Made by a program: the position numbers and the translations under genes
Notes under the pieces: generated by a model
Database searches by the model: none
What the model was told of the DNA's origin: nothing
What the model saw: only the letters and a program-made list of their open reading frames with translations
Assembly: GCA_900314755.1 (NCBI GenBank)
Contig: OMWH01000025.1
Coordinates: 1-34,701 of the forward strand
Origin: an uncultured Prevotellaceae bacterium
GTDB lineage: Bacteria > Bacteroidota > Bacteroidia > Bacteroidales > Bacteroidaceae
Direction of reading: 5' to 3'
Length of the DNA: 34,701 bases
Part shown: in pieces, positions 15,476 to 23,516 of the stretch
Layout: every line of letters starts with the position of its first letter
Position numbering within the stretch: position 1 is the first letter of the stretch

Positions 15476-17506
15476 ATGAACTTTCAATTAACATCAAAAT
15501 ACAAGCCGACAGGTGACCAGCCTGAGGCTATCCGCCAGTTGACTGACGGTATTAACCGGGGTGACAAGGCTCAGGTCCTGTTAGGAGTTACCGGCTCTGG
15601 TAAGACGTTCACGATGGCAAATGTCATCGCCAGTGTTAACCGTCCGACCTTGATACTCTCTCATAACAAGACACTGGCAGCCCAGTTATACGAGGAAATG
15701 AGAGGTTTCTTTCCAGATAATGCCGTGGAGTATTATGTCAGTTATTATGACTATTACCAGCCCGAGGCATATCTGCCAACCACAGATACCTATATAGAGA
15801 AGGACCTTGCCATCAATGAGGAGATTGACCGTCTTCGTCTGCGTGCGGTAAGTGCTTTACTATCAGGACGGAAAGACGTTATCGTTGTATCTTCTGTTAG
15901 TTGTATATACGGCATGGGAAGTCCTGTGGCTTTACATGAGAACGTTATTGAGGTTCACAAGGGACAAATCCTTGACCGCAACGCATTGTTAAGAAAATTA
16001 GTTGCTGCCCTCTATGTCAGGAATGACATAGAACTGAAACGTGGGTGTTTCCGGGTAAAAGGAGACACGATAGATATTGCCATGGCATATAATGAGGCGG
16101 TTCTGCGCATCACTTTCTGGGATGACGAGATAGACTCCATCGAAGAACTGGATGCCATGACCATGGACCGTTTAGTCTCCTTTGAGGAATATAAGCTCTA
16201 CCCTGCCAACCTGTTCATGACCTCACAGGAACAGACGAACATCGCCATCCGCCAGATACAGGATGATTTGGTGAAGCAAGTGGCATTCTTCGAGGAAATC
16301 GGTGACAGTATCAAGGCACAACGTATCAAGGAACGTGTGGAATACGACATAGAGATGATCAAGGAACTGGGTCATTGTTCCGGTATTGAGAACTATTCCC
16401 GTTATTTTGACGGCAGACAAGCTGGAGAACGTCCCTACTGCCTGCTTGACTTCTTCCCCGAGGACTACCTTATGTTCATTGATGAAAGTCACGTCAGCGT
16501 TCCTCAGATTGGAGCGATGTATGGTGGTGACCGAGCCCGTAAGACCAATCTGGTGGAGTTCGGCTTCCGTCTGCCTGCCGCATTCGACAATCGTCCGCTC
16601 ACCTTTGAGGAATTTCAGCAGATGACCAATCAGGTTGTTTATGTCAGTGCCACACCTGCTGATTACGAGTTGAATGAGGCAGAAGGCATTGTCGTAGAAC
16701 AAGTGATACGTCCGACAGGATTGTTAGACCCAGAGATAGAAGTCCGTCCGACAGAGAATCAGATAGATGACCTCATGGACGAGATTCTCACAAGAGTCCA
16801 CAGGAAGGAAAGGGTTTTGGTAACGACTCTTACCAAGCGAATGGCAGAAGAGTTGAGTGAGTATCTTTTGAACCATGGCATTCAGACTGCCTATATCCAC
16901 AGCGAGGTAACCACCCTCGACCGGGTAAAGATTCTGGAGAACCTGCGAAACGGTACTTATGATGTATTGGTTGGTGTCAACCTCCTTCGTGAGGGACTTG
17001 ACTTACCTGAAGTCTCACTGGTAGCTATCTTGGACGCTGACAAGGAAGGCTTCCTCCGCTCCCACCGCTCACTGACTCAGACTGCCGGTCGTGCCGCCCG
17101 TAACATCAATGGCAAAGTCATCATGTATGCCGACACCATTACCGCATCCATGCAACTCACCATTGACGAGACGGCACGTCGCCGTATGAAACAGATGCGC
17201 TACAACGAGGAACACGGTATAACACCGAAACAGATTGAGAAAGCACTTAAACAAAGTGATCTGCAACAATATTCAGAAACTGGAGCCGAAAGACCTGCGG
17301 CTCAGTCTGTGTATATCAGTCCGATGGAACAAGGAGCCTTTGCCGCCGATCCTATCGTACAGCGAATGACCAGACCTCAATTAGAGAAGAGTATTGCCGA
17401 GACAACGCGACTCATGAAAGAAGCGGCAAAAAAACTCGATTTCCTGCAAGCTGCCCAATACCGAGACGAAATACTACGGTTACAGAAAGAACTCGAATTA
17501 AAATAA
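15476..17506 (+). CDS. uvrB: Excinuclease ABC subunit B
   Basis: UvrB is the damage-verifying helicase-like subunit of nucleotide excision repair and works with UvrA and UvrC. The 676 residues are the standard length. It has the P-loop GVTGSGKT at about 37-44, the beta-hairpin region (YVSYYDYYQPEAYLPTTDTY) at about 90, the FIDESH motif II in the middle, the helicase motif VI region QTAGRAARN, and a C-terminal UVR domain (about 635-676) that contacts UvrC. An in-frame ATG at 15443 would add 11 residues, but it overlaps the promoter, so 15476 is chosen. Confidence 0.97.
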   Translation: MNFQLTSKYKPTGDQPEAIRQLTDGINRGDKAQVLLGVTGSGKTFTMANVIASVNRPTLILSHNKTLAAQLYEEMRGFFPDNAVEYYVSYYDYYQPEAYLPTTDTYIEKDLAINEEIDRLRLRAVSALLSGRKDVIVVSSVSCIYGMGSPVALHENVIEVHKGQILDRNALLRKLVAALYVRNDIELKRGCFRVKGDTIDIAMAYNEAVLRITFWDDEIDSIEELDAMTMDRLVSFEEYKLYPANLFMTSQEQTNIAIRQIQDDLVKQVAFFEEIGDSIKAQRIKERVEYDIEMIKELGHCSGIENYSRYFDGRQAGERPYCLLDFFPEDYLMFIDESHVSVPQIGAMYGGDRARKTNLVEFGFRLPAAFDNRPLTFEEFQQMTNQVVYVSATPADYELNEAEGIVVEQVIRPTGLLDPEIEVRPTENQIDDLMDEILTRVHRKERVLVTTLTKRMAEELSEYLLNHGIQTAYIHSEVTTLDRVKILENLRNGTYDVLVGVNLLREGLDLPEVSLVAILDADKEGFLRSHRSLTQTAGRAARNINGKVIMYADTITASMQLTIDETARRRMKQMRYNEEHGITPKQIEKALKQSDLQQYSETGAERPAAQSVYISPMEQGAFAADPIVQRMTRPQLEKSIAETTRLMKEAAKKLDFLQAAQYRDEILRLQKELELK

Positions 17507-17544
17507 ATTATCATAATTTATTAGGCAGTTATGTTGATAATTCG

Positions 17545-17552
17545 TATTTTTG
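17545..17552 (+). promoter_or_regulatory. -7 element for the DUF4468 operon
   Basis: TATTTTTG (17545-17552) fits TAnnTTTG; a weak -33 (GTTG) lies near 17532. The start codon follows 31 bases later. Confidence 0.5.
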
Positions 17553-17583
17553 CAGTCAAAATGATTAATAACAGACAATAAAT

Positions 17584-18210
17584 ATGAAACATTTTGCATG
17601 GATGGTGGTCTTAGCGAGCATTCCTATGACCAGTTTTGCCCAAAACACTTGGGAACAAAAAGAAACAAAGAAAGAAGCTGTTGAGAAAGTGGTGGTGGTA
17701 AAGCCCAACCCCGACCAGAAATATTTACAAGGTGCCGTGCCTTTAGTGGATGGCAAGGTCGTGTTCAGTAAGACATTTGATGCTCCAGGCAAATCTGCCT
17801 TTCAATTATATAATATTGTAGGACAGTTCTTCCAGGATGTCATTCATGAGCCCAACCAGATCAATAGTGATTTTGTAAAAGCAGACACCACCGATTATGA
17901 GCTGGGTGCCAGATATGAGGAATGGCTGGTATTCAGAAGTAATGCCATCTCCCTTGACCGTACTCGTTTCTACTACGTCCTGAAAGCTAACTGTCAAGAC
18001 GGAAAGGTCACCATGGAGATGTCGCATATCAAGTATTATTATGAGGAAGAGCGTAACCCACAGCGTTATAAGGCAGAAGAGTGGATTACCGACAAGGAAG
18101 CAGTCAACAAGAAGAACACAAGATTGTTGCCCGTCAGCGGAAAGTTCCGTCGTAAGACCATTGACCGTAAGGATTACCTGTTCAACAAAATTGAAGGTTT
18201 GCTGAAATGA
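17584..18210 (+). CDS. Secreted DUF4468 domain protein
   Basis: The protein has 208 residues. A clear N-terminal signal peptide (about 1-19, ending SFA-QN) directs export to the periplasm or surface. The rest matches DUF4468, a Bacteroidetes family of unknown function with a beta-rich fold: FSKTFDAPGKSAFQLYN near residue 60, then a region with YEEWLVFR and VTMEMSHIKYYYEEERNP. Its stop overlaps the start of a 57-codon membrane protein gene as ATGA, so the two should be co-translated. Confidence 0.8.
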   Translation: MKHFAWMVVLASIPMTSFAQNTWEQKETKKEAVEKVVVVKPNPDQKYLQGAVPLVDGKVVFSKTFDAPGKSAFQLYNIVGQFFQDVIHEPNQINSDFVKADTTDYELGARYEEWLVFRSNAISLDRTRFYYVLKANCQDGKVTMEMSHIKYYYEEERNPQRYKAEEWITDKEAVNKKNTRLLPVSGKFRRKTIDRKDYLFNKIEGLLK

Positions 18211-18380
18211 GACTCCTCCGTAATATCCTCAACACGATATTCATCATTGGTGCCGCTACTGGTATGGTGCTCTTTTACATGGGACACAAGGACACAGGTA
18301 CCTATATTATTATAGCCGCCATGGCATTCAAGTTTATTGAGGTCGTGGTTCGCTTACTCAAACTTGAAGACAGAAATTGA
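18207..18380 (+). CDS. Small two-helix membrane protein
   Basis: The frame has 57 codons. Its ATG overlaps the DUF4468 stop (ATGA), and its stop overlaps the TTG start of the next gene (TTGA). Two hydrophobic stretches are visible: NTIFIIGAATGMVLFYM (about 9-25) and TYIIIAAMAFKFIEVVVRLL (about 32-51), with Arg at both ends. I do not recognise a family. The double four-base overlaps on both sides and the membrane profile argue strongly that it is a real gene. Confidence 0.65.
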   Translation: MRLLRNILNTIFIIGAATGMVLFYMGHKDTGTYIIIAAMAFKFIEVVVRLLKLEDRN

Positions 18381-20737
18381 AGACACAATCACTTATCCTG
18401 ATACTCTTGGCATGCATGGCAACCGCTATGCATGCACAAGTTTATAACCAGATTGACGAGACGGGCATGATTACTCAGCGAGACGAGAGTAATGGGAATT
18501 TTAATCCTAACCGCCGCGACTCTGTACAAAATAAAGAGATTCCCCGTGGGGTCCGTGTATGGACTATTGACCACCGCTTCGGAGATGTCCGTCCTGCTGA
18601 GCTGGACACTATGCCACATCTCTATCCAAACACTATTTTCAACACGGGAGTCTATGGAGAATACAACACGACGGGTAATAACTACACGCCCCGCTTGAGC
18701 CGTATCTTCATCGACCGTAAGATGACCAGTGACTTCCTGTTCACACAACCTTATGACTACACCACGAAAGAGCCTGATAATTTCCTGTTTGTCAACACAC
18801 TGTCCCCCTATACGAATATCAGTTATGACAACTGCGGTAATAAGCAGAATGGTGAGGACCATATTGATGCCAAATTTGCCATCAATGCCAACAAACGACT
18901 GGGACTCGGCTTTGACTTAGACTATCACTATGCCCGCGGTTATTACCAGAACCAAAGCAACTCTCATTTCCGTGCTTCCTTCTTCGGGTCATATATTGGT
19001 GACCGCTACCAGATGCATACCCTATTCTCTACCTATCACCGTAAGTTAGCGGAGAACGGAGGTATCACCAACGATAATTACATTACCCATCCTGAGAGTT
19101 TCGATGATCAGTATAGCGAGGAGGAAATACCGACTGTTCTCTCCAAGAACTGGAACCGTAATAACTCCATCCATTTCTACCTCTCTCACCGTTACAACAT
19201 TGGTTTCTATAGGAAGGTGAAAATGACGGAAGAGGAAATCAAAGCACGCCAGTTTGCCGCTGCTTCTGCAAAGGAGAAACAGGAGCGTGAGAACAAAGAA
19301 AAGAATAACGACCCCAATATCGGACGAAAAGGTGGCAAGATTGCAGGTGAGATCCCGACCGGCCGTCCTGAGAATGCCCGTATTGCCGGAGACCTTCCCA
19401 AAGATGGTGGCAAACCAGTCATCAACGACTCCACCCGTATCAAGGTAGACTCTCAGGAGAAGATGGACAGTCTGTTGGCAGCCCAAGCGCATCAAGACTC
19501 TATCGATGCCACCATGAAACGGGAGTATGTGCCTGTCACCAGTTTCATTCACACCCTTGATCTCAACAGTCATAGCCGTATCTATCAAGCATACATAAGT
19601 CCTTCCGACTATTATATGGACACGTTCTACAAATATAATAACGAAGGGGAATATGGGAATGACTCCATCTATGACCAGTATAAATACCTCTCTATCAAGA
19701 ACACCTTTGCCATAGCACTCCTCGAAGGTTTCAACAAATATGCCAAGGCAGGGCTGAAGGGTTTCATCAGCTATGAAAACCGCCGTTTCAAGATGCCTGA
19801 CGTACAGGATGACAGCGACAAATATTTCCTGAACACATGGACGGGACACTGTCTCAGTGTCGGAGGAGAACTGTCCAAGACTCAGGGAAAGACCCTTCAT
19901 TACAATATCTCTGCCGACTATTGCATGACAGGAATGGATGCAGGCTCTCTGAAACTGGATGCGCTCGCTGACCTAAACTTTCCTCTTTTTGGTGATACCG
20001 TGCAGTTGGCTGCAAAGGCATATTTCTACCGCACAAAAGCGAGATTCTTCCAGGAGAACTATCACTCCAAGCACCTGTGGTGGGACAAGGACCTGAGTGC
20101 GGAGACAAGAGCACATATCGAAGGACGTTTCTCCTTTCCCAAGACACGTACCCAACTGCGCATTGCTGTTGACGAGATACAAAACTACACCTATTTCGGC
20201 ATCAATTACGCTATGATAGCTACGGATGATGTTGACGGACGCGCTGACATGACAGCAAGTATCTATCAGGAAAGCGGTAATATTAATATACTGACCGCAC
20301 AGCTTCGGCAGGACTTCCGTGTAGGTATCCTCAACTGGGAGAATGTGATAACGTACCAGAACTCCAGCAATAAGGAAGTACTACCCCTGCCTGCCCTGAA
20401 TATCTTCACGAACCTCTACATCAAGTTCAAAATCGCAAAAGTCCTGAGCGTGGAGTTAGGTGGTGATGCTTATTTCTTCACGAAATACTACGCCCCCGAC
20501 TATGTACCCCAGTTAGGGCAGTTCGCTGTCCAGAAGAATGAGGACAGCCGTATAAAGTTAGGTGGCTATCCCTTTGTGGATGTCTATGCCAATTTCCATC
20601 TGAAGCGTGCCCGCTTCTTTGTGATGATGAGTCATGTGAATAATGCTTCTGGCAACAAGATGATGTTCTTGACCCCCCACTATCCAACGAATGGCAATGT
20701 GCTTCGCTTTGGCGTTTCCTGGAATTTCTATAACTAA
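18377..20737 (+). CDS. Putative porin (Porin_10-like outer membrane beta-barrel)
   Basis: The protein has 786 residues. A signal peptide (about 1-20, ending MHA-Q) is followed by a long series of alternating aromatic/polar segments typical of outer membrane barrels, ending in Phe-Tyr-Asn (VSWNFYN) as expected for BAM recognition. It resembles the Bacteroidetes family annotated as putative porin. A charged Lys/Glu-rich stretch (about 275-310) and a low-complexity part up to about 370 probably form a loop or plug. The start is TTG at 18377: it overlaps the previous stop and gives a full signal peptide, while later ATGs truncate it. Substrate unknown. Confidence 0.75.
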   Translation: MKTQSLILILLACMATAMHAQVYNQIDETGMITQRDESNGNFNPNRRDSVQNKEIPRGVRVWTIDHRFGDVRPAELDTMPHLYPNTIFNTGVYGEYNTTGNNYTPRLSRIFIDRKMTSDFLFTQPYDYTTKEPDNFLFVNTLSPYTNISYDNCGNKQNGEDHIDAKFAINANKRLGLGFDLDYHYARGYYQNQSNSHFRASFFGSYIGDRYQMHTLFSTYHRKLAENGGITNDNYITHPESFDDQYSEEEIPTVLSKNWNRNNSIHFYLSHRYNIGFYRKVKMTEEEIKARQFAAASAKEKQERENKEKNNDPNIGRKGGKIAGEIPTGRPENARIAGDLPKDGGKPVINDSTRIKVDSQEKMDSLLAAQAHQDSIDATMKREYVPVTSFIHTLDLNSHSRIYQAYISPSDYYMDTFYKYNNEGEYGNDSIYDQYKYLSIKNTFAIALLEGFNKYAKAGLKGFISYENRRFKMPDVQDDSDKYFLNTWTGHCLSVGGELSKTQGKTLHYNISADYCMTGMDAGSLKLDALADLNFPLFGDTVQLAAKAYFYRTKARFFQENYHSKHLWWDKDLSAETRAHIEGRFSFPKTRTQLRIAVDEIQNYTYFGINYAMIATDDVDGRADMTASIYQESGNINILTAQLRQDFRVGILNWENVITYQNSSNKEVLPLPALNIFTNLYIKFKIAKVLSVELGGDAYFFTKYYAPDYVPQLGQFAVQKNEDSRIKLGGYPFVDVYANFHLKRARFFVMMSHVNNASGNKMMFLTPHYPTNGNVLRFGVSWNFYN

Positions 20738-20738
20738 C

Positions 20739-21371
20739 CTATCGTTCTTCCAGGAATATCCTATCAAACACTTTCCGCAAAGCAGCAGGCTGGACTATTA
20801 GCGAGCGTAACTCATTCAGGTTACGCTCGTTTTCTGATCCGTGAATCCATAGACGAATATAGCCGTTGACGGAGTATTTCTCATTCAGATGCTGACAGAA
20901 ACGCTTCCAGTGTCCCTCCTGATCCATCTCGGGATAATTGGAAAGTCCGAACTGGATGGTACGGCGAATCACGGTTTCTGGCGTGAGGTCACGGTCAGCT
21001 TCTGCGACAATCTTCCCATAGATACTCCGCGGAGCATGTGATGCCGAGGCACGATGGTCTTCTACCGCCTCCTTCATGATTTTAATCTGTTCTGGCGTAA
21101 ACCACCGTTTCAGCCGTGCATCCTGCATCAGTATCTTTCCACTCGTCAGATGATGAATGGCCCGAGGACCGCTTAACCCCAAATCATGATAGGCAGCAAT
21201 GACATATGCCATATTCAAGTCAGCGCCAATCTTTCTTGCCAGGGCAATGGAACTGCGTATAACACGTGTGACATGGCTCAAGTTATGTGCCTTGTCAAAC
21301 TCAGCATAACGGGGCAGTATCTGTGTCTCCACGAACTCCACCAAATCAAGACTTGCTGTATTATTTATCAT
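20739..21371 (-). CDS. HD-domain phosphohydrolase family protein
   Basis: The protein has 210 residues. Metal-binding HD residues are visible: His33 (HNLSHVTR), His62-Asp63 (AAYHDLGL) and a later Asp-His pair at about 105 (EDHR). Such domains hydrolyse nucleotides or second messengers, but the substrate cannot be told. The longest frame starts at 21434; I chose ATG 21371 because the longer version overlaps the promoter region and the start MINNTASLDLVEF is followed at once by the conserved domain. It diverges from menA and converges on the porin gene with a one-base gap. Confidence 0.75.
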   Translation of the reverse strand: MINNTASLDLVEFVETQILPRYAEFDKAHNLSHVTRVIRSSIALARKIGADLNMAYVIAAYHDLGLSGPRAIHHLTSGKILMQDARLKRWFTPEQIKIMKEAVEDHRASASHAPRSIYGKIVAEADRDLTPETVIRRTIQFGLSNYPEMDQEGHWKRFCQHLNEKYSVNGYIRLWIHGSENERNLNELRSLIVQPAALRKVFDRIFLEER

Positions 21372-21389
21372 CAGAAAGTGGTGAAAATT

Positions 21390-21425
21390 TTTGCAAATAT
21401 ACGTAATATTCCTTACTTTTGCAAG
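21390..21425. promoter_or_regulatory. Interlocked divergent promoters of the HD-protein and menA genes
   Basis: Plus strand (menA): TTTG 21390-21393, 20-nt gap, TACTTTTG 21414-21421. Minus strand (HD gene): CTTG 21425-21422, 20-nt gap, TATATTTG 21401-21394. Each -33 element directly abuts the -7 element of the opposite promoter, so two polymerases cannot bind at once. Confidence 0.7.
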
Positions 21426-21450
21426 AAGATTCAAGTAATTTTACCTTTTT

Positions 21451-22368
21451 ATGGACGAAACGAAGATTAAACAGAACTCTCTTCAGGCATGGATCTTGGC
21501 AGCACGCCCCAAGACACTGTCGGGTGCTGCTGTCCCTGTGCTGATAGGACTGTCACTGGCATTTACAGACGCGAAAGAATATGGTGATGATGTGTTCAGC
21601 TGGACGGCGGCAATACTCTGCATGCTCTTCGCTCTGGTCATGCAGATAGATGCCAATTTCATTAACGACTTCTTTGACTTTGCCCGTGGCAATGATGATG
21701 CAGCCACCCGCCTTGGTCCGTTAAGGGCATGCACACAGGGCTGGGTCAGCACTGACGCGATGAAGAAGGCAATAGCCTCCACCACCTGTGCCGCTTGTGT
21801 CATCGGTCTACCTCTTATACATTATGATTATGGTGGACTGGAGATGATTCTCATAGGAGCTCTCTGTGTGGTGTTCTGCTTTCTCTATACCACTCACCTG
21901 TCCTATCTGGGACTGGGTGATGTGCTGGTACTTTTGTTTTTCGGCATAGTACCTGTCTGCATCACTTATTATGTACAGCTGCACACCATTACCCCAGAGG
22001 TATTCATCGCCTCCGTCGCCTGTGGCTTGGTCATCGATGCTCTCCTGATAGTCAACAACTATCGAGACCGTGACAATGACCGCCGTGACGGTAAGATGAC
22101 ACTGGTGGTACGTATTGGCGAACAAGCAACGGAATCGCTCTACTTGGGAATAGGAATAGCAGCCTGCTTGATGGGAGTCACCTTCTGGATGAATGGCCAC
22201 ATACTTGCCTTCATCCTACCTTTTGTCTACCTGCTGCTGCATGTCTATACATGGCTGAAGATGAAACGCATCCACCACGGCAAACAACTCAACGAGTGTC
22301 TGGCGGAAACGGCACGTAACATTCTTATCTACGGACTTACAGTTGCGGCGGGGTTGCTCCTTCTCTGA
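21451..22368 (+). CDS. menA: 1,4-dihydroxy-2-naphthoate polyprenyltransferase
   Basis: MenA attaches the polyprenyl tail to dihydroxynaphthoate to give demethylmenaquinone, the substrate of MenG. It is an integral membrane protein of 305 residues with about eight hydrophobic segments. The two Asp-rich prenyl-diphosphate motifs of the UbiA superfamily are present: NDFFDFARGND at about 72-82 and NNYRDRDNDRRDGKMT at about 192-207. The N-terminal RPKTL also fits MenA. It has its own promoter, interlocked with that of the HD gene. Confidence 0.93.
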   Translation: MDETKIKQNSLQAWILAARPKTLSGAAVPVLIGLSLAFTDAKEYGDDVFSWTAAILCMLFALVMQIDANFINDFFDFARGNDDAATRLGPLRACTQGWVSTDAMKKAIASTTCAACVIGLPLIHYDYGGLEMILIGALCVVFCFLYTTHLSYLGLGDVLVLLFFGIVPVCITYYVQLHTITPEVFIASVACGLVIDALLIVNNYRDRDNDRRDGKMTLVVRIGEQATESLYLGIGIAACLMGVTFWMNGHILAFILPFVYLLLHVYTWLKMKRIHHGKQLNECLAETARNILIYGLTVAAGLLLL

Positions 22369-22516
22369 TAAAGAACCACCACAGAGCGACCATAATGGAT
22401 ATCAGGATAATAGTGAAGACTGACTTGAAGAGACAGCCTGCGATTTTCTTCACTACCACAATACCGATGATGACCATCACCAGCAATACAATATAATAGG
22501 TAATATTATTCTCCAT
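22337..22516 (-). CDS. Small membrane protein downstream of the pseudouridine synthase gene
   Basis: The frame has 59 codons and starts 9 bases after the RluA-type gene stop. Its 3' end overlaps the end of menA by 32 bases in antisense. Two hydrophobic helices are visible: ITYYIVLLVMVIIGIVVV (about 5-22) and SVFTIILISIMVALWWFFI (about 32-50), separated by KKIAG. I do not recognise a family. Supporting evidence is the tight operon spacing and the helix pattern; the overlap with menA is the main reason for caution. Confidence 0.55.
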   Translation of the reverse strand: MENNITYYIVLLVMVIIGIVVVKKIAGCLFKSVFTIILISIMVALWWFFIREGATPPQL

Positions 22517-22525
22517 AACTCATCA

Positions 22526-23419
22526 TCATTTGAATAGCTGTCGGAAAGTAACAGGTATAGGGGTCTCAAACTCCATCCGCTCATGAGTAACGGGATGTTC
22601 CATACACAAGAGGAAGGCATGCAGACAGAGACGGTGTAACGGGTCATCGCCATTACCATATTTCACATCACCACAGACAGGATGTCCCATGTCAGCGGCA
22701 TGAACACGAATCTGATTCTTACGACCCGTCTCCAGTTTAAACTCCACCAAGGAGTAATCTGTCGTGCGGTCTAATACCTGGAAATGGGTGACGGCATACT
22801 TTCCTCCATTGTCTACCGGTGACGAATAGGTGACGTAAGCCTTATTATCTTTCAGCCAATTGGCGATGGTCCCCTCGTTCTGCTCCATCTCTCCGCTCAG
22901 CACAGCCACATAACGGCGGTCATACACGATCTCATGCCAATAATGCTCCAGTGCCTGCTCGGTGTCTATATCTTTCGCATATACCATCAGCCCTGAGGTG
23001 TCACGGTCCAGACGGTGTACCACATGTGCCGTGCATTTCTGATGCGACTTCTTGAAATAGTCGTCCAGCACCGTCTTCACATTGAGTGACGAGTGCCCTG
23101 CCGCCATAGAGAGTATGCCCTGCTGTTTCTCAATGACAATGAGCCAGCGGTCCTCATAGACAATTTTCAGCCAACGGCTCTTGAACTGGGTCTGGTTGCG
23201 TTTCGTCTTGCTAACGGCAACTTTCATACCGGGTTTCAAAGGAAAGTCAAACTGACTCACGGTCTTCCCATTCACACGGATACCCCTGCCCTGCAGTGTC
23301 AACTTAATCTTGTTACGGCTCTGCTTCACGTTTTCCAGCAGGAACTCCAATAACGGCTGTTCCTTAGCGACTACGTAATGGTCGTACTCACCTTGCTGAT
23401 TATATGGATTATATCTCAT
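22526..23419 (-). CDS. RluA-family pseudouridine synthase
   Basis: It converts specific uridines in rRNA or tRNA to pseudouridine. The 297 residues contain an S4-like RNA-binding part (about 25-80, with GRGIRVNGKTV) and the catalytic domain with HRLDRDTSGL at 135-144, in which Asp138 is the nucleophile. ETGRKNQIRVH and GHPVCGDVKYG are the later conserved blocks. The longest frame starts at 23479, but ATG 23419 is preferred since the extra 20 residues lie in the intergenic promoter region. The exact target base (RluA, RluC or RluD type) cannot be assigned. Confidence 0.88.
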   Translation of the reverse strand: MRYNPYNQQGEYDHYVVAKEQPLLEFLLENVKQSRNKIKLTLQGRGIRVNGKTVSQFDFPLKPGMKVAVSKTKRNQTQFKSRWLKIVYEDRWLIVIEKQQGILSMAAGHSSLNVKTVLDDYFKKSHQKCTAHVVHRLDRDTSGLMVYAKDIDTEQALEHYWHEIVYDRRYVAVLSGEMEQNEGTIANWLKDNKAYVTYSSPVDNGGKYAVTHFQVLDRTTDYSLVEFKLETGRKNQIRVHAADMGHPVCGDVKYGNGDDPLHRLCLHAFLLCMEHPVTHERMEFETPIPVTFRQLFK

Positions 23420-23464
23420 TTCGACTGCGAAGGTACACATTTTCGAGCGAAAAGCCAAAGGAAA

Positions 23465-23496
23465 TTTGGTATTTTGCATACTTATGACTATCTTTG
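23465..23496 (+). promoter_or_regulatory. Promoter of the CotH-family gene
   Basis: TTTG (23465-23468), a 20-nt gap and TATCTTTG (23489-23496) match the consensus; the start codon lies 20 bases further on. Confidence 0.75.
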
Positions 23497-23516
23497 CATG
23501 TTATTAGAAACAATAA

